Of a DNA stretch of 42,520 nucleotides, positions 1 through 7,994 are shown one piece after another. The stretch is from Streptomyces longispororuber (GTDB taxonomy: Bacteria; Actinomycetota; Actinomycetes; Streptomycetales; Streptomycetaceae): the NCBI RefSeq assembly GCF_024448165.1, contig NZ_JAMOLN010000070.1, positions 1 through 42,520 on the forward strand, in the 5' to 3' direction. How positions within the stretch are numbered: position 1 is the first letter of the stretch; each line of letters begins with the position of its first letter. The notes beneath the pieces were generated by a model that was not told where the DNA came from, did no database searches, and worked only from the letters and a program-made list of their open reading frames with translations. Made by a program: the position numbers and the translations under genes.

Positions 1-1
1 G

Positions 2-1045
2 GACGGCACCGTCGCGATCAGGGCCGTGCGCCCCGGCGCCGACAAGGCGCCGCGCGCCGACGGCACGATGGCGATCCGCGCCGTGCCGCAGCAGGGCGCG
101 CCGTCCCCGGCCGAGCAGACGGCGCAGCCCGCCGCACCGTCGCAGGCGCAGGCCCGCGCGGGCCTCAACCCGCAGCCCGCGCCCGCCGCTTCCCCGGCGG
201 ACCCGCGCCTCGGCACTCCGGCCCAGGGCCCGGCCCACCAGGACCCGCGCGCGGCCGCCGCCCCGGCACCGGCACCGGCCCCCGCACCGGCTCCGGCGCC
301 CGCCCCGAGCCGGCCCGCGCCCGCGTACGGCTACCCGCCCCAGCAGCAGGTGCAGCCCCCGCAGCAGGCTCAGCCGCAGCCCGTGCTCCCGACTCCCGTC
401 ACGCAGGGCCCTGGTGGCGGTTCGCCGTCGTGGGCGCAGCAGGTGCACCAGTTGGCGGGACCCGCCCAGGTTCCCGCCCCGGCCGCGGAGCCGGAGGGGC
501 CGGTCACCCCGTTCAAGCCGGTGGCCAGCGACCCGTTCCTCGCCGCCGCGCAGGCCGCCGCGGCCGTCCGCCCGGCGGGCCTCGGCAAGCGGTTCGTGGC
601 GCGGCTCATCGACACGCTCGTCCTGGGCGCGGTCACCGCGGCCGCCGCGGTGCCGCTCGGTACGAAGGCGATGGACCACATCGACGGCAAGATCGACGCG
701 GCGAAGGCGTCCGGCCGGCAGGTCACGGTCTGGCTCCTCGACGGCACGACCGGCACGTACCTCGGCATCGTGCTCGCCGTCCTGCTGGTCTTCGGTGTCC
801 TCTACGAGGCGCTGCCGACCGCGAAGTGGGGGCGCACGCTCGGCAAGAAGCTGATGGGGCTGAGCGTGCGGGACATCGAGGAGCACGCCTCCCCGACGTT
901 CGGCTCGGCCCTCAAGCGCTGGCTCGTCTACAGCGTGCCCGGCGTCCTCGTCATCGGCGTCCTCGGCGTCCTGTGGGGCGCCTTCGACCGCCCGTGGCGC
1001 CAGTGCCTCCACGACAAGGCGGCCCGCACGTTCGTGGCGGGTTAG
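2..1045 (+). CDS. RDD family membrane protein, 5' end outside the window
   Basis: The reading frame is open from the first bases of the window, so the true start lies upstream; 347 residues are visible. The first part is cytosolic-looking, low-complexity Pro/Ala/Gln sequence, including an (Ala-Pro)n run around residues 82-100. Two near-identical DGT(V/M)AIRAV segments stand about 20 residues apart at the very beginning. The last ~150 residues are an RDD domain: GLGKRFVARLIDTLVLG opens the first membrane helix, then GRTLGKKLMGLSVRD, and the end LHDKAARTFV is typical. RDD proteins are small multi-helix membrane proteins of mostly unknown role. The next gene is a second RDD protein with the same design, so the two look like tandem paralogues. 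The ATG at 68 is probably internal, because the repeat motif continues upstream of it. Confidence 0.85.
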   Translation, partial: DGTVAIRAVRPGADKAPRADGTMAIRAVPQQGAPSPAEQTAQPAAPSQAQARAGLNPQPAPAASPADPRLGTPAQGPAHQDPRAAAAPAPAPAPAPAPAPAPSRPAPAYGYPPQQQVQPPQQAQPQPVLPTPVTQGPGGGSPSWAQQVHQLAGPAQVPAPAAEPEGPVTPFKPVASDPFLAAAQAAAAVRPAGLGKRFVARLIDTLVLGAVTAAAAVPLGTKAMDHIDGKIDAAKASGRQVTVWLLDGTTGTYLGIVLAVLLVFGVLYEALPTAKWGRTLGKKLMGLSVRDIEEHASPTFGSALKRWLVYSVPGVLVIGVLGVLWGAFDRPWRQCLHDKAARTFVAG

Positions 1046-1076
1046 CTGCGGCTGCGTGGGGGCTTCTCGCGCACCG

Positions 1077-1155
1077 GGGAGAGGCCGCCCGAAGGGCGTG
1101 CCTCTCAGGGGCGCGGGGCTGTGTCACTGGCGGCTCCGCCGCGGGGCGCGAGCAA
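1077..1155 (+). repeat. Dispersed hairpin repeat, copy 1
   Basis: Bases 1077-1122 are identical to the reverse complement of 12489-12534 (46 nt), and similarity continues over the following CGGCTCCGCCGCGG segment. The core folds as GAGAGGC (1079-1085), CGCCC, loop GAA, GGGCG, one bulged T (1099), GCCTCTC (1100-1106), followed by AGGGGCGCGGGG. It lies between the two RDD genes and fits no coding frame. It looks like one member of an intergenic repeat family; a related copy pair lies at 12454-12606. Confidence 0.8.
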
Positions 1156-1267
1156 CCACGACGAGACCCGCACCCGGCAACGATCGCCGCCCCGCAACGG
1201 CGGAAGGCCTCATCCGGACGGCCGCCCGCCGGGTGCGGCGCAACCCCGTTCGCGATCCACTCGGGCC

Positions 1268-1984
1268 ATGAGTACCGAACCGCCGCCCAACGGCTCCGGC
1301 CAACCGCCGGAGGACGACCCCTTCCGCAAACCGCCGCCGACCACCCCGCCCGGCGGCGGATCGCCGTACGACAGCCCGCAGGACCCGTACGGCGGCCAAC
1401 CCCAGAACCCCTACGGCGCCACGCCCCCGCCGGGCGGCGGCACCCCGCCCCCGTACGGCGGCGGTACGCCCCCTCCGTACAGCGGTGACCCCTACGGCTC
1501 CGGCGGCTACGGCGGCGGCCAGGACCCGCTCGCCGGGATGCCGCCCCTCGCCGACAGCGGCAAGCGCGTCCTCGCGCGCATCATCGACATCGTCCTGGTG
1601 TCGATCGTCGTGGGCCTGCTGTCGTGGGCGTTCGGGATCTCCGAGTACGAGACCGACCCCGACAAGATCGAGTACGGCAAGCAGTTCGGCCAGTCGCTGC
1701 TCGCGGCCGTCCTGTACATCGGCTACGACGTCTTCATGACGGCGAAGACCGGTCAGACGCTCGGCAAGAAGTGGCTGAAGCTGCGGGTCGCCAACCTCGA
1801 CAACGGGGCCACGCCCAGCGCTCAGACCAACCTGATCCGCGCGGTCGTGCTGTGGGTTCCCGCCGTGTTCTGCTGCGCCTGCATCTGGACCGCGATCTGT
1901 GGCGGCTGGAGCTTCTTCGACAAGCCCTACAAGCAGGGCCTGCACGACAAGGCGGCCAAGACGGTGGTGGTCAGCAGCGCCTGA
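1268..1984 (+). CDS. RDD family membrane protein with Gly/Pro-rich N-terminus
   Basis: 238 residues from ATG 1268. An upstream in-frame GTG at 1121 exists, but its extension reads through the repeat element and looks non-coding. Residues 1-95 are Pro/Gly/Tyr-rich (repeated PPPYGGG and DPYG units). From about residue 96 an RDD domain begins: SGKRVLARIIDIVLVSIVVG forms the first helix, GQTLGKKWLKLRVAN is the conserved cytosolic motif, a Cys-rich helix (VFCCACIWTAICGG) follows, and the end is LHDKAAKTVVV. There is no clear Shine-Dalgarno sequence, so the start is likely but not certain. It is a tandem partner of the preceding RDD gene. The family is thought to act in transport or membrane stress; the specific role is unknown. 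Confidence 0.85.
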   Translation: MSTEPPPNGSGQPPEDDPFRKPPPTTPPGGGSPYDSPQDPYGGQPQNPYGATPPPGGGTPPPYGGGTPPPYSGDPYGSGGYGGGQDPLAGMPPLADSGKRVLARIIDIVLVSIVVGLLSWAFGISEYETDPDKIEYGKQFGQSLLAAVLYIGYDVFMTAKTGQTLGKKWLKLRVANLDNGATPSAQTNLIRAVVLWVPAVFCCACIWTAICGGWSFFDKPYKQGLHDKAAKTVVVSSA

Positions 1985-2033
1985 ACCGGCGCGTCACAGC
2001 GCGACAGCGGCGACGTACACAGCACCAGCCGAT

Positions 2034-2064
2034 CCGGCGGGTCCGTGCCTCACGGGCCCGCCGG
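2034..2064. terminator. Bidirectional hairpin terminator
   Basis: Fourteen-base arms at 2034-2047 and 2051-2064 pair with one G-U and a three-base loop. The hairpin sits between the convergent RDD gene and the small membrane protein, and overlaps the stop codon of the latter (2050-2052). Confidence 0.75.
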
Positions 2065-2343
2065 TTCGCGTTCCCTGACGGACTCGGCCGCGGTGCCGCG
2101 CGCCGGGGACGGGATGCGCCGCGCGGTCACGGGCCCGTCCGCCGCCGGCTCGGACTGCGGCTGCGCGCCCGCTTTGCGCGTCGGCACGCTCATGGCCACG
2201 AACAGACCGAGGATGACCGCGGAGATGGCGATGACGCCGATCCCGGGACCCGAACTCGTCTGTGACAGCAGCAACATGGCGAGGGTCGAGAGAATGACGG
2301 TGGCCGAACCATAGGCGAGCTGTGCGACAGTCGGGCGAGGCAT
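2050..2343 (-). CDS. Small two-helix membrane protein, function unknown
   Basis: 97 residues. Two hydrophobic helices lie at about residues 8-26 and 32-51, joined by a short SQTSSGPG loop. A basic and then Pro/Ala/Glu-rich tail of about 45 residues follows and is probably cytosolic. Codon use is typical of the surrounding high-GC genes, which supports it over the overlapping frames. The start ATG at 2343 has a GAGGA about 11 bases upstream. It is convergent with the RDD gene and divergent from the secreted protease; the intergenic space holds possible promoters for both. No family is recognised beyond small actinobacterial membrane proteins. Confidence 0.65.
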   Translation of the reverse strand: MPRPTVAQLAYGSATVILSTLAMLLLSQTSSGPGIGVIAISAVILGLFVAMSVPTRKAGAQPQSEPAADGPVTARRIPSPARGTAAESVREREPAGP

Positions 2344-2501
2344 GGCGGTATCCGTCCTCGTGACATCGGGGGAGCAGGGTGCGGCTCGACCGGTGGGTGT
2401 GCCGTCGATCCGACTCTATTCCGACGTGTGCCCGAGTGGAACGGCCAGTAAGCATGACCTAACCCACAGTGCCGGTGCATGGGGGGCGCACGGAGTCATC
2501 A

Positions 2502-2518
2502 CGTCCACCAAGTGGACG
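2502..2518. promoter_or_regulatory. Inverted repeat upstream of the secreted protease
   Basis: Perfect seven-base arms CGTCCAC and GTGGACG flank a three-base centre, 173 bases ahead of the protease start. It lies in the 347-base space between two divergent genes, outside any convincing ORF, so an operator is possible. No regulator is identified. Confidence 0.4.
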
Positions 2519-2595
2519 GTCGGACGCGCCCGTTGGGTTTCGGCGCGCATGTCCGGATTCCGGAGCGGCACCCCTGCATAGTGCAACGGAAACGC

Positions 2596-2612
2596 AACAG
2601 TCAAGGACTGTT
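2596..2612. promoter_or_regulatory. Inverted repeat AACAGTC-AAG-GACTGTT
   Basis: Perfect seven-base arms around AAG, followed by ATTTCTCC. It lies about 80 bases ahead of the protease start, where a promoter or its operator would be expected. It could also act as a weak hairpin in the transcript. Confidence 0.45.
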
Positions 2613-2654
2613 ATTTCTCCCCTACCTCCGGTCAAATGGCGTCACTTGTGATGC

Positions 2655-2670
2655 GTGGCTCTTCAGCCAC
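2655..2670 (+). promoter_or_regulatory. Leader hairpin ahead of the protease ribosome binding site
   Basis: GTGGCT-CTTC-AGCCAC forms a six-base stem with a tetraloop that ends directly before the GGAGGAGGGG Shine-Dalgarno region (2671-2680). It could stabilise the mRNA 5' end or modulate initiation. Confidence 0.45.
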
Positions 2671-2690
2671 GGAGGAGGGGAAAGACTCAA

Positions 2691-5111
2691 GTGACCACCA
2701 AGAGACGGGCGTTGAGATCCGCCGCCGTGCTCGTGACCCTGGCCGCCACCGCGGCCACGGGTTCCATCGCGGCGACGACGGCGCAGGCCGCCACCCCGGC
2801 CGACCCCGCGGCCGCCAAGCAGGCGGCCGACGTGAACCAGTCCGAAGCCGTCCTGGACAGCGAGGGCAACGTCGTCGAGGGCCCCGCGGCCAAGACGATG
2901 GAGCAGCAGCGCCGCACCGCCCTGGAGCAGGTGCTCGCGGGCAAGGCGAAGGTCGAGGAGAAGAACGGCTCGAAGGTCGTCAGGCTCGGCGGCGGCAAGT
3001 CCAAGTACGTCGAGCTGGGCCGCGAGCGCACGGACAAGATCTTCACGATCCTGACCGAGTTCGGCGACAAGGTCGACAACACGACGCTCGTCGACCGGCT
3101 CGACGACAACACCCCCGACCTGAAGCCGAAGTACGGCGGCACGCCGGGCCCGCTGCACAACCAGATAGCCGAGCCGGACCGCGCCAAGGACAACTCGACG
3201 GCCTGGCAGGCGGACTACGGCAAGAAGCACTTCGAGGACCTGTACTTCGGGTCGGGCAAGGGCGTCGACTCGCTCAAGACGTACTACGAGAAGGCGTCCT
3301 CGGGCCGCTACTCCGTCGAGGGCGAGGTCACCGACTGGGTCAAGGTCCCGTGGAACGAGGCCCGTTACGGGTCCAACTACTGCGGCGGCAACAACTGCCC
3401 GAACGTCGAGGACCTGGTCCGCGACGGCATCAGCGCCTGGGTCGACGAGCAGAAGGCGGCGGGCAAGTCGACCGCCGACATCAAGGCCGACCTCGCGCAG
3501 TACGACCAGTGGGACCGCACGGACCACGACAACGACGGCAACTTCAACGAGCCCGACGGATACCTGGACCACTTCCAGATCATCCACGCCGGCGAGGACG
3601 GCTCGGCGGGCGGCGGCGCGCAGGGCGGCGACTCCCTGTGGGCGCACCGCGGTTACGCCTACAGCCGCGACGACGGCGACACCGGTCCGGCCGACTACAA
3701 GGCGGGCGGCGTCGCGATCGGCGACACCGGCCTGTGGGTCGGCGACTACACGATGCAGCCGGAGAACGGCGGCCTCGGCGTCTTCGCCCACGAGTACGGT
3801 CACGACCTCGGTCTGCCCGACCTGTACGACACCACGTACGTCGGCGAGAACTCGGTCGGCTTCTGGTCGCTGATGTCGGCGGGCTCCTGGCTCGGCACCG
3901 GCAAGGAAGCGATCGGCGACATGCCGGGCGACATGACCGCCTGGGACAAGCTGCAGCTGGGCTGGCTGGACTACGACAAGGCCAAGGCGGCGACCTCCTC
4001 CAAGCACAAGCTGGGCGTGGCCGAGTACAACACCAAGAACCCGCAGGCCCTCGTCGTCGAACTGCCGAAGAAGACCGCGGTCACCGACATCGTGGCGCCC
4101 TCGCAGGGCTCCAAGCAGTGGTGGTCGGACTACGGCGACGACCTCGACAACACGCTGCAGCGCACGGTCGACCTGACCGGGAAGTCGAAGGGCTCCCTGG
4201 AGCTCGACGCCTGGTGGGACATCGAGCAGGACTACGACTACCTGTACACGCAGGTCTCCACGGACGGCGGCGCCAGCTGGAAGGCGATCGACGGCACCGC
4301 CGACGGCCAGACCATCACGCGTGACGGCGGCGACAAGCCCGCGATCACCGGCACCAACGGCAAGTTCCAGCACCTGGTCTTCCCGCTGGACGCCTACGCG
4401 GGCCAGAAGATCGACGTCCGGTTCCGCTACAAGACGGACGGCGGCGTGGCCCAGAAGGGCTTCGCCTTCGACAACCTGGCGGTCAAGGCGGACGGCGCCA
4501 CGCTGTTCTCCGACGACGCCGAGTCCGAGGCGGCCGGCTGGACGAGCCGCGGCTTCTCCCGCGTCGGTGCCTCCATCAGCGGCGAGTTCCCGCAGTTCTA
4601 CATCGCCGAGAACCGTCAGTACGTGTCGTACGACAAGACCCTCAAGGTCGGCCCGTACAACTTCGGCTGGCGTGACGGCGGTGCCAAGAACAACTGGGTC
4701 GAGCACTACTCGTACCGTCCCGGCCTGGTCGTCTGGCAGTGGGACACCTCGCAGCGCGACAACAACATCGGGCTGCACCCCGGCAAGGGCCTGATCCTTC
4801 CGATCGACGCCCACGCCAAGCCGCTGAAGTGGGCGGACGGCAAGCTGATCACGAACAAGATCCAGCCCTACGACGCCGCCTTCAGCTGGTTCCCGAACCC
4901 CGGCTTCTCGCTCCACAAGCTGGGCGTCGAGACGAAGGTCCCGGCGCAGCTCGGCGTCCCGGCCTTCGACGACCACAAGGGCACCTACTGGTACGCGGAG
5001 AACCCGACCGGCAGTGTCCAGACAACTGACACCAACACCAGGATCTCGATCGTCCAGCAGCCGCTGGACGGCTCGACGATCACGGTCAAGGTCGGTCCCT
5101 CGACCAAGTAG
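2691..5111 (+). CDS. Secreted M6-family (immune inhibitor A-like) metalloprotease
   Basis: 806 residues from GTG 2691, preceded by GGAGGAGGGG; an in-frame ATG at 2655 overlaps the leader hairpin and was not chosen. Residues 1-30 are a Sec signal peptide (TKRR, hydrophobic Ala-rich core, AQA-A cleavage site). A propeptide-like segment follows. The zinc site is HEYGHDLGLPD with H367, E368, H371 and D377, matching the M6 HEXXHXXGXXD pattern, then SLMSAGSWLG as a Met-turn-like segment. The C-terminal half contains Asp/Trp-rich beta regions (DAWWDIEQDYDYLYTQVS, RFRYKTDGG) as in immune inhibitor A proteins. It is probably an extracellular protease used in nutrition or development. It is monocistronic, with three upstream dyads and a strong terminator. 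Confidence 0.93.
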   Translation: MTTKRRALRSAAVLVTLAATAATGSIAATTAQAATPADPAAAKQAADVNQSEAVLDSEGNVVEGPAAKTMEQQRRTALEQVLAGKAKVEEKNGSKVVRLGGGKSKYVELGRERTDKIFTILTEFGDKVDNTTLVDRLDDNTPDLKPKYGGTPGPLHNQIAEPDRAKDNSTAWQADYGKKHFEDLYFGSGKGVDSLKTYYEKASSGRYSVEGEVTDWVKVPWNEARYGSNYCGGNNCPNVEDLVRDGISAWVDEQKAAGKSTADIKADLAQYDQWDRTDHDNDGNFNEPDGYLDHFQIIHAGEDGSAGGGAQGGDSLWAHRGYAYSRDDGDTGPADYKAGGVAIGDTGLWVGDYTMQPENGGLGVFAHEYGHDLGLPDLYDTTYVGENSVGFWSLMSAGSWLGTGKEAIGDMPGDMTAWDKLQLGWLDYDKAKAATSSKHKLGVAEYNTKNPQALVVELPKKTAVTDIVAPSQGSKQWWSDYGDDLDNTLQRTVDLTGKSKGSLELDAWWDIEQDYDYLYTQVSTDGGASWKAIDGTADGQTITRDGGDKPAITGTNGKFQHLVFPLDAYAGQKIDVRFRYKTDGGVAQKGFAFDNLAVKADGATLFSDDAESEAAGWTSRGFSRVGASISGEFPQFYIAENRQYVSYDKTLKVGPYNFGWRDGGAKNNWVEHYSYRPGLVVWQWDTSQRDNNIGLHPGKGLILPIDAHAKPLKWADGKLITNKIQPYDAAFSWFPNPGFSLHKLGVETKVPAQLGVPAFDDHKGTYWYAENPTGSVQTTDTNTRISIVQQPLDGSTITVKVGPSTK

Positions 5112-5139
5112 TCGGTAAAACCGCAGGTCACAAACGTGT

Positions 5140-5182
5140 CGGCCGCGACCTTGCTAGCTGGGGCTAGCGGGTCGCGGCCGAT
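5140..5182 (+). terminator. Strong two-part hairpin terminator
   Basis: Outer arms TCGGCCGCGACC (5140-5151) and GGTCGCGGCCGA (5171-5182) are perfectly complementary. Inside, GCTAGC-TGGG-GCTAGC adds a second six-base stem. GTGTTT follows. It ends the protease transcript. Confidence 0.88.
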
Positions 5183-5244
5183 CGTGTTTAGGTGCGTCCT
5201 GTGGGTTTCTTATTGACACTACGTCTCACGGGGGTGTGACAGTC

Positions 5245-5562
5245 ATGTCCGCAGGAGGGTTCTGCAAGCTGCCGGGCGGCAGCGTGGTGGTGGCTCTGAC
5301 CCTGCCCGCACCGGGCTCGTCGGAGGGCGCCGTACGGGTCCTCGTGCACTCGGTGAACCGCGCCCGCGCCCTGACCCGCCTGCGCAATCTGGGCCTGCGC
5401 GCGGTGTACCTGCGGGGCAACGCGCACCCGCCGACGCCGGACGAGATCACCGCGGTGCTGCACCATCCGGACGGCCTGGTGTGGCGCACCGCCCCCGACC
5501 GCTCCACGGGTGAGTTGTGGCACCCGATACGGGCCCTGCTGCACCCCAAGGTCGTCGCCTAG
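5245..5562 (+). CDS. Conserved small protein of unknown function
   Basis: 105 residues from ATG 5245, with a G-rich stretch about eight bases upstream; GTG 5236 is an in-frame alternative that adds three residues. The protein has no signal peptide. A beta/alpha-like pattern is visible (SVVVALTLPAP, VRVLVHSVNRARALTRLRNLGLRAVYLRG), then DEITAVLHHPDGLVWR and a Trp-containing C-terminus. The regular codon use and compact sequence support a real gene; I do not recognise a named family. It is convergent with pncA, and their stop codons interlock at CCTAGG. Confidence 0.65.
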   Translation: MSAGGFCKLPGGSVVVALTLPAPGSSEGAVRVLVHSVNRARALTRLRNLGLRAVYLRGNAHPPTPDEITAVLHHPDGLVWRTAPDRSTGELWHPIRALLHPKVVA

Positions 5563-6149
5563 GGCACGACGGGCTTGCCGCTGAGGTCGACCCCGGCCTC
5601 CTTCAGCTCCACGAGCGCCGCCTCGGTGGTGGCGGCGGCGACCCCCGCGGTCAGGTCCAGCAGGACCTGCGTGCGGAAGCCCTCCCGCACCGCGTCCAGG
5701 GCCGTGGCCCGCACGCAGTGGTCCGTGGCGATGCCGACCACGTCCACCTCGGTGATCTCCCGGGCCCGCAGCCACTCCGCCAGCGGCACCCCGTTCTCGT
5801 CGGCGCCCTCGAAACCGCTGTATGCGGCCGCGTACGCGCCCTTGTCGAAGACGGAGTCGATCGCGCCGGAGGCGACGGCGGGCGCGAAGTTCGGGTGGAA
5901 GCCGACGCCCTCGGTGCCGGCGACGCAGTGCGCGGGCCAGGAGTGGACGTAGTCCGGCGCGTCGGCGAAGTGGTTGCCGGGCGCGACGTGGTGGTCACGG
6001 GTGGCGACGACGTGCTGGTAGCCGCCGCCGGCCGCCTGGCCGATCAGATCGGTGATCGCGGCAGCGACATCGGCACCTCCCGCCACCGCGAGGCTGCCGC
6101 CCTCACAGAAGTCGTTCTGCACGTCTACGACGATCAGGGCGCGGCGCAT
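5559..6149 (-). CDS. pncA: Nicotinamidase (isochorismatase-like hydrolase)
   Basis: 196 residues. It deamidates nicotinamide to nicotinate in NAD salvage. The catalytic triad of the family is visible: D9 (VVDVQNDF), K103 (FDKGAY) and C145 (ATDHCVRATALDA). The metal-site region is RDHHVAPGNHF, with D52, H54 and H60. Length is usual for PncA. The start ATG at 6149 follows GAGG about ten bases upstream. It lies 96 bases downstream of pncB on the same strand, so the two salvage steps are probably co-transcribed: PncB uses the nicotinate that PncA makes. Its last codons overlap the convergent small gene by four bases. Confidence 0.93.
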   Translation of the reverse strand: MRRALIVVDVQNDFCEGGSLAVAGGADVAAAITDLIGQAAGGGYQHVVATRDHHVAPGNHFADAPDYVHSWPAHCVAGTEGVGFHPNFAPAVASGAIDSVFDKGAYAAAYSGFEGADENGVPLAEWLRAREITEVDVVGIATDHCVRATALDAVREGFRTQVLLDLTAGVAAATTEAALVELKEAGVDLSGKPVVP

Positions 6150-6245
6150 GGTCGGTGTCCTCTGCTTGGAGACTACGAGCGTAGAAGCTTCAAGTGCGTT
6201 GCGGGAGAGGGCAATCGGGGCGCACCGGCCCGCTCCCGCACCGGG

Positions 6246-7574
6246 TCACGCGTACTCGGTGGGAAGGACGGCCTCGCCCCGGGACAGCTGCGTCGCCGAC
6301 AGCGGGAGCCCGTCGCGCGCCGCGATGTGCCGCTCGCGCACCGCGTCCAGCGGCTCACGGGCCACCACCTCACCGCCCTTGACCAGCTCGACCAGGAGCT
6401 GCCGGTCCACGAGATCCGCCGGCACCGGGCCCGTGCCGACGACCTCGGCCTCGGCCACCCCGTCCCCGTCGAGCCGGCGCGCCGCCCACTTGCGGCCGCC
6501 GATGGACGTCTTGCCGCCCGCCGACTTCTTCGCGACGGGTACCAGCGGCGCCTTCGGGTCGGCGGACTCGGCGCGCGCCACCAGCTTGTAGACCATGGAG
6601 CAGGTCGGGTGCCCGGAGCCGGTCACCAGCTGCGTACCGACGCCGTACGCGTCGACCGGCGAGGCCGCGAGCGAGGCGATGGCGTACTCGTCGAGGTCGG
6701 AGGTGACCACGATCTTGGTGTCCTTCGCGCCGAGCTCGTCGAGCTGCTGGCGCACCCGGTGGGCGACGAGCAGCAGGTCACCGGAGTCGATCCGGACGGC
6801 GCCGAGCTTCGGCCCCGCGATCTCGACGGCGGTCCTGACCGCCTCCCGCACGTCGTACGTGTCCACGAGCAGCGTCGTGCCCTCGCCGAGGGAGTCGACC
6901 TGGGCGCGGAAGGCGTCCCGCTCGGAGTCGTGCAGCAGGGTGAAGGCGTGCGCGGACGTGCCGACGGTCGGGATGCCGTAGCGGAACCCGGCCGCGAGGT
7001 CCGAGGTCGTCGCGAAGCCGCCCACGTACGCGGCGCGCGAGGCGGCGACGGCGGCCAGCTCGTGGGTGCGGCGCGCGCCCATCTCGATCAGCGGCCGGTC
7101 CCCGGCGGCCGAGGACATCCGGGAGGCCGCCGCGGCGATCGCCGAGTCGTGGTTGAGGATGGAGAGGATCACGGTCTCCAGCAGCACGCACTCGGCGAAG
7201 GAGCCCTCGACGCGCAGCACGGGGGAGCCGGGGAAGTAGACCTCGCCCTCCGGGTAGCCCCAGATGTCGCCGGCGAAGCGGTAGTCCGCGAGCCAGGCCA
7301 GCGTCGGCTCGTCCACCACGTTCCGCTCGCGCAGGAAGCCCAGCACGTCCGCGTCGAAGCGGAAGTTCTCGACGGCGTCCAGGACGCGCCCGGTGCCGGC
7401 CACCACGCCGTAGCGACGGCCCTCGGGCAGGCGGCGGGTGAAGACCTCGAAGACCGAGCGCCGGTCGGCGGTGCCCGCGTGGAGGGCGGCCTGCAGCATC
7501 GTCAGCTCGTAGTGATCGGTGAAGAGCGCTGTCGACGGAACGTCCACCGGCAGGCCAAGGTCCGCTGTGTTCAT
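6246..7574 (-). CDS. pncB: Nicotinate phosphoribosyltransferase
   Basis: 442 residues. It converts nicotinate and PRPP to nicotinate mononucleotide. Family landmarks include the N-terminal ALFTDHYELTMLQAAL, the FEVFTRRLPEGRRYGVVAGTGR segment, GTSAHAFTLLHDSE, VDTYDVREAV and VRIDSGDLL. The start ATG at 7574 gives MNTADLGLPVDVPS; the open frame continues upstream over clpS in antisense but that part lacks family similarity. It is divergent from clpS with a short shared control region holding a CGTCA-N3-TGACG dyad. It is followed by pncA. Confidence 0.94.
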   Translation of the reverse strand: MNTADLGLPVDVPSTALFTDHYELTMLQAALHAGTADRRSVFEVFTRRLPEGRRYGVVAGTGRVLDAVENFRFDADVLGFLRERNVVDEPTLAWLADYRFAGDIWGYPEGEVYFPGSPVLRVEGSFAECVLLETVILSILNHDSAIAAAASRMSSAAGDRPLIEMGARRTHELAAVAASRAAYVGGFATTSDLAAGFRYGIPTVGTSAHAFTLLHDSERDAFRAQVDSLGEGTTLLVDTYDVREAVRTAVEIAGPKLGAVRIDSGDLLLVAHRVRQQLDELGAKDTKIVVTSDLDEYAIASLAASPVDAYGVGTQLVTGSGHPTCSMVYKLVARAESADPKAPLVPVAKKSAGGKTSIGGRKWAARRLDGDGVAEAEVVGTGPVPADLVDRQLLVELVKGGEVVAREPLDAVRERHIAARDGLPLSATQLSRGEAVLPTEYA

Positions 7575-7598
7575 AGGCTGGATGCTACCCCCGATTAG

Positions 7599-7611
7599 CG
7601 TCAAGGTGACG
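7599..7611. promoter_or_regulatory. Candidate operator between pncB and clpS
   Basis: Perfect dyad CGTCA-AGG-TGACG, 25 bases upstream of the pncB start and in the only gap between these divergent genes. The surrounding TTAG and ATTT make it look like part of a larger AT-flanked site. I cannot assign a regulator. Confidence 0.35.
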
Positions 7612-7655
7612 ATTTCTGGAGTCCATTTGTGCGTACGGCGGGCGGTGGTGGCAGC

Positions 7656-7973
7656 ATGGGCCGTGTGACGGCTCCAGCACCCCTTGAGATCGAGAAGCCC
7701 GAGACCACTGAGGACCTCTCCGTGGTCCCCGAGCCGGACGTCCCCTGGATCACGCTCGTCCACAACGACCCGGTCAACCTCATGAGTTATGTGACGTACG
7801 TGTTCCAGACGTACTTCGGGTACTCCAAGGACAAGGCCACCAAGCTGATGCTGGACGTCCACAACAAGGGGCGCGCCGTCGTCTCCTCCGGCACCCGTGA
7901 AGAGATGGAGCGCGACGTCCAGGCCATGCACGGATACGGCCTGTGGGCCACGCTGCAACAGGACCGCAAGTAG
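7656..7973 (+). CDS. clpS: ATP-dependent Clp protease adaptor ClpS
   Basis: 105 residues from ATG 7656; GTG starts at 7629 and 7665 are possible alternatives. ClpS delivers N-degron substrates to ClpAP/ClpCP. The fold signature is clear: PWITLVHNDPVNLMSYVTYVF binds the substrate N-terminus, then KATKLMLDVHNKGRAVVSSG and the C-terminal MHGYGLWATLQQD. The N-terminal ~25 residues are an acidic, Pro-rich extension. The next gene (DUF2017) begins 21 bases downstream, and the pair is probably one operon. Confidence 0.93.
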   Translation: MGRVTAPAPLEIEKPETTEDLSVVPEPDVPWITLVHNDPVNLMSYVTYVFQTYFGYSKDKATKLMLDVHNKGRAVVSSGTREEMERDVQAMHGYGLWATLQQDRK

Positions 7974-7994
7974 CAGGGAAGTAACGCCGTACTC

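Noticed and set aside
2622..4976. 784-codon open frame on the minus strand over the protease gene
   Set aside because: It is the mirror of a high-GC gene; the predicted protein is Arg/Val/Leu low-complexity with no family, while the plus strand has signal peptide and HEXXH motif.
5517..7598. 693-codon plus-strand frame over pncA and pncB
   Set aside because: Antisense shadow; both minus-strand proteins have complete family motifs.
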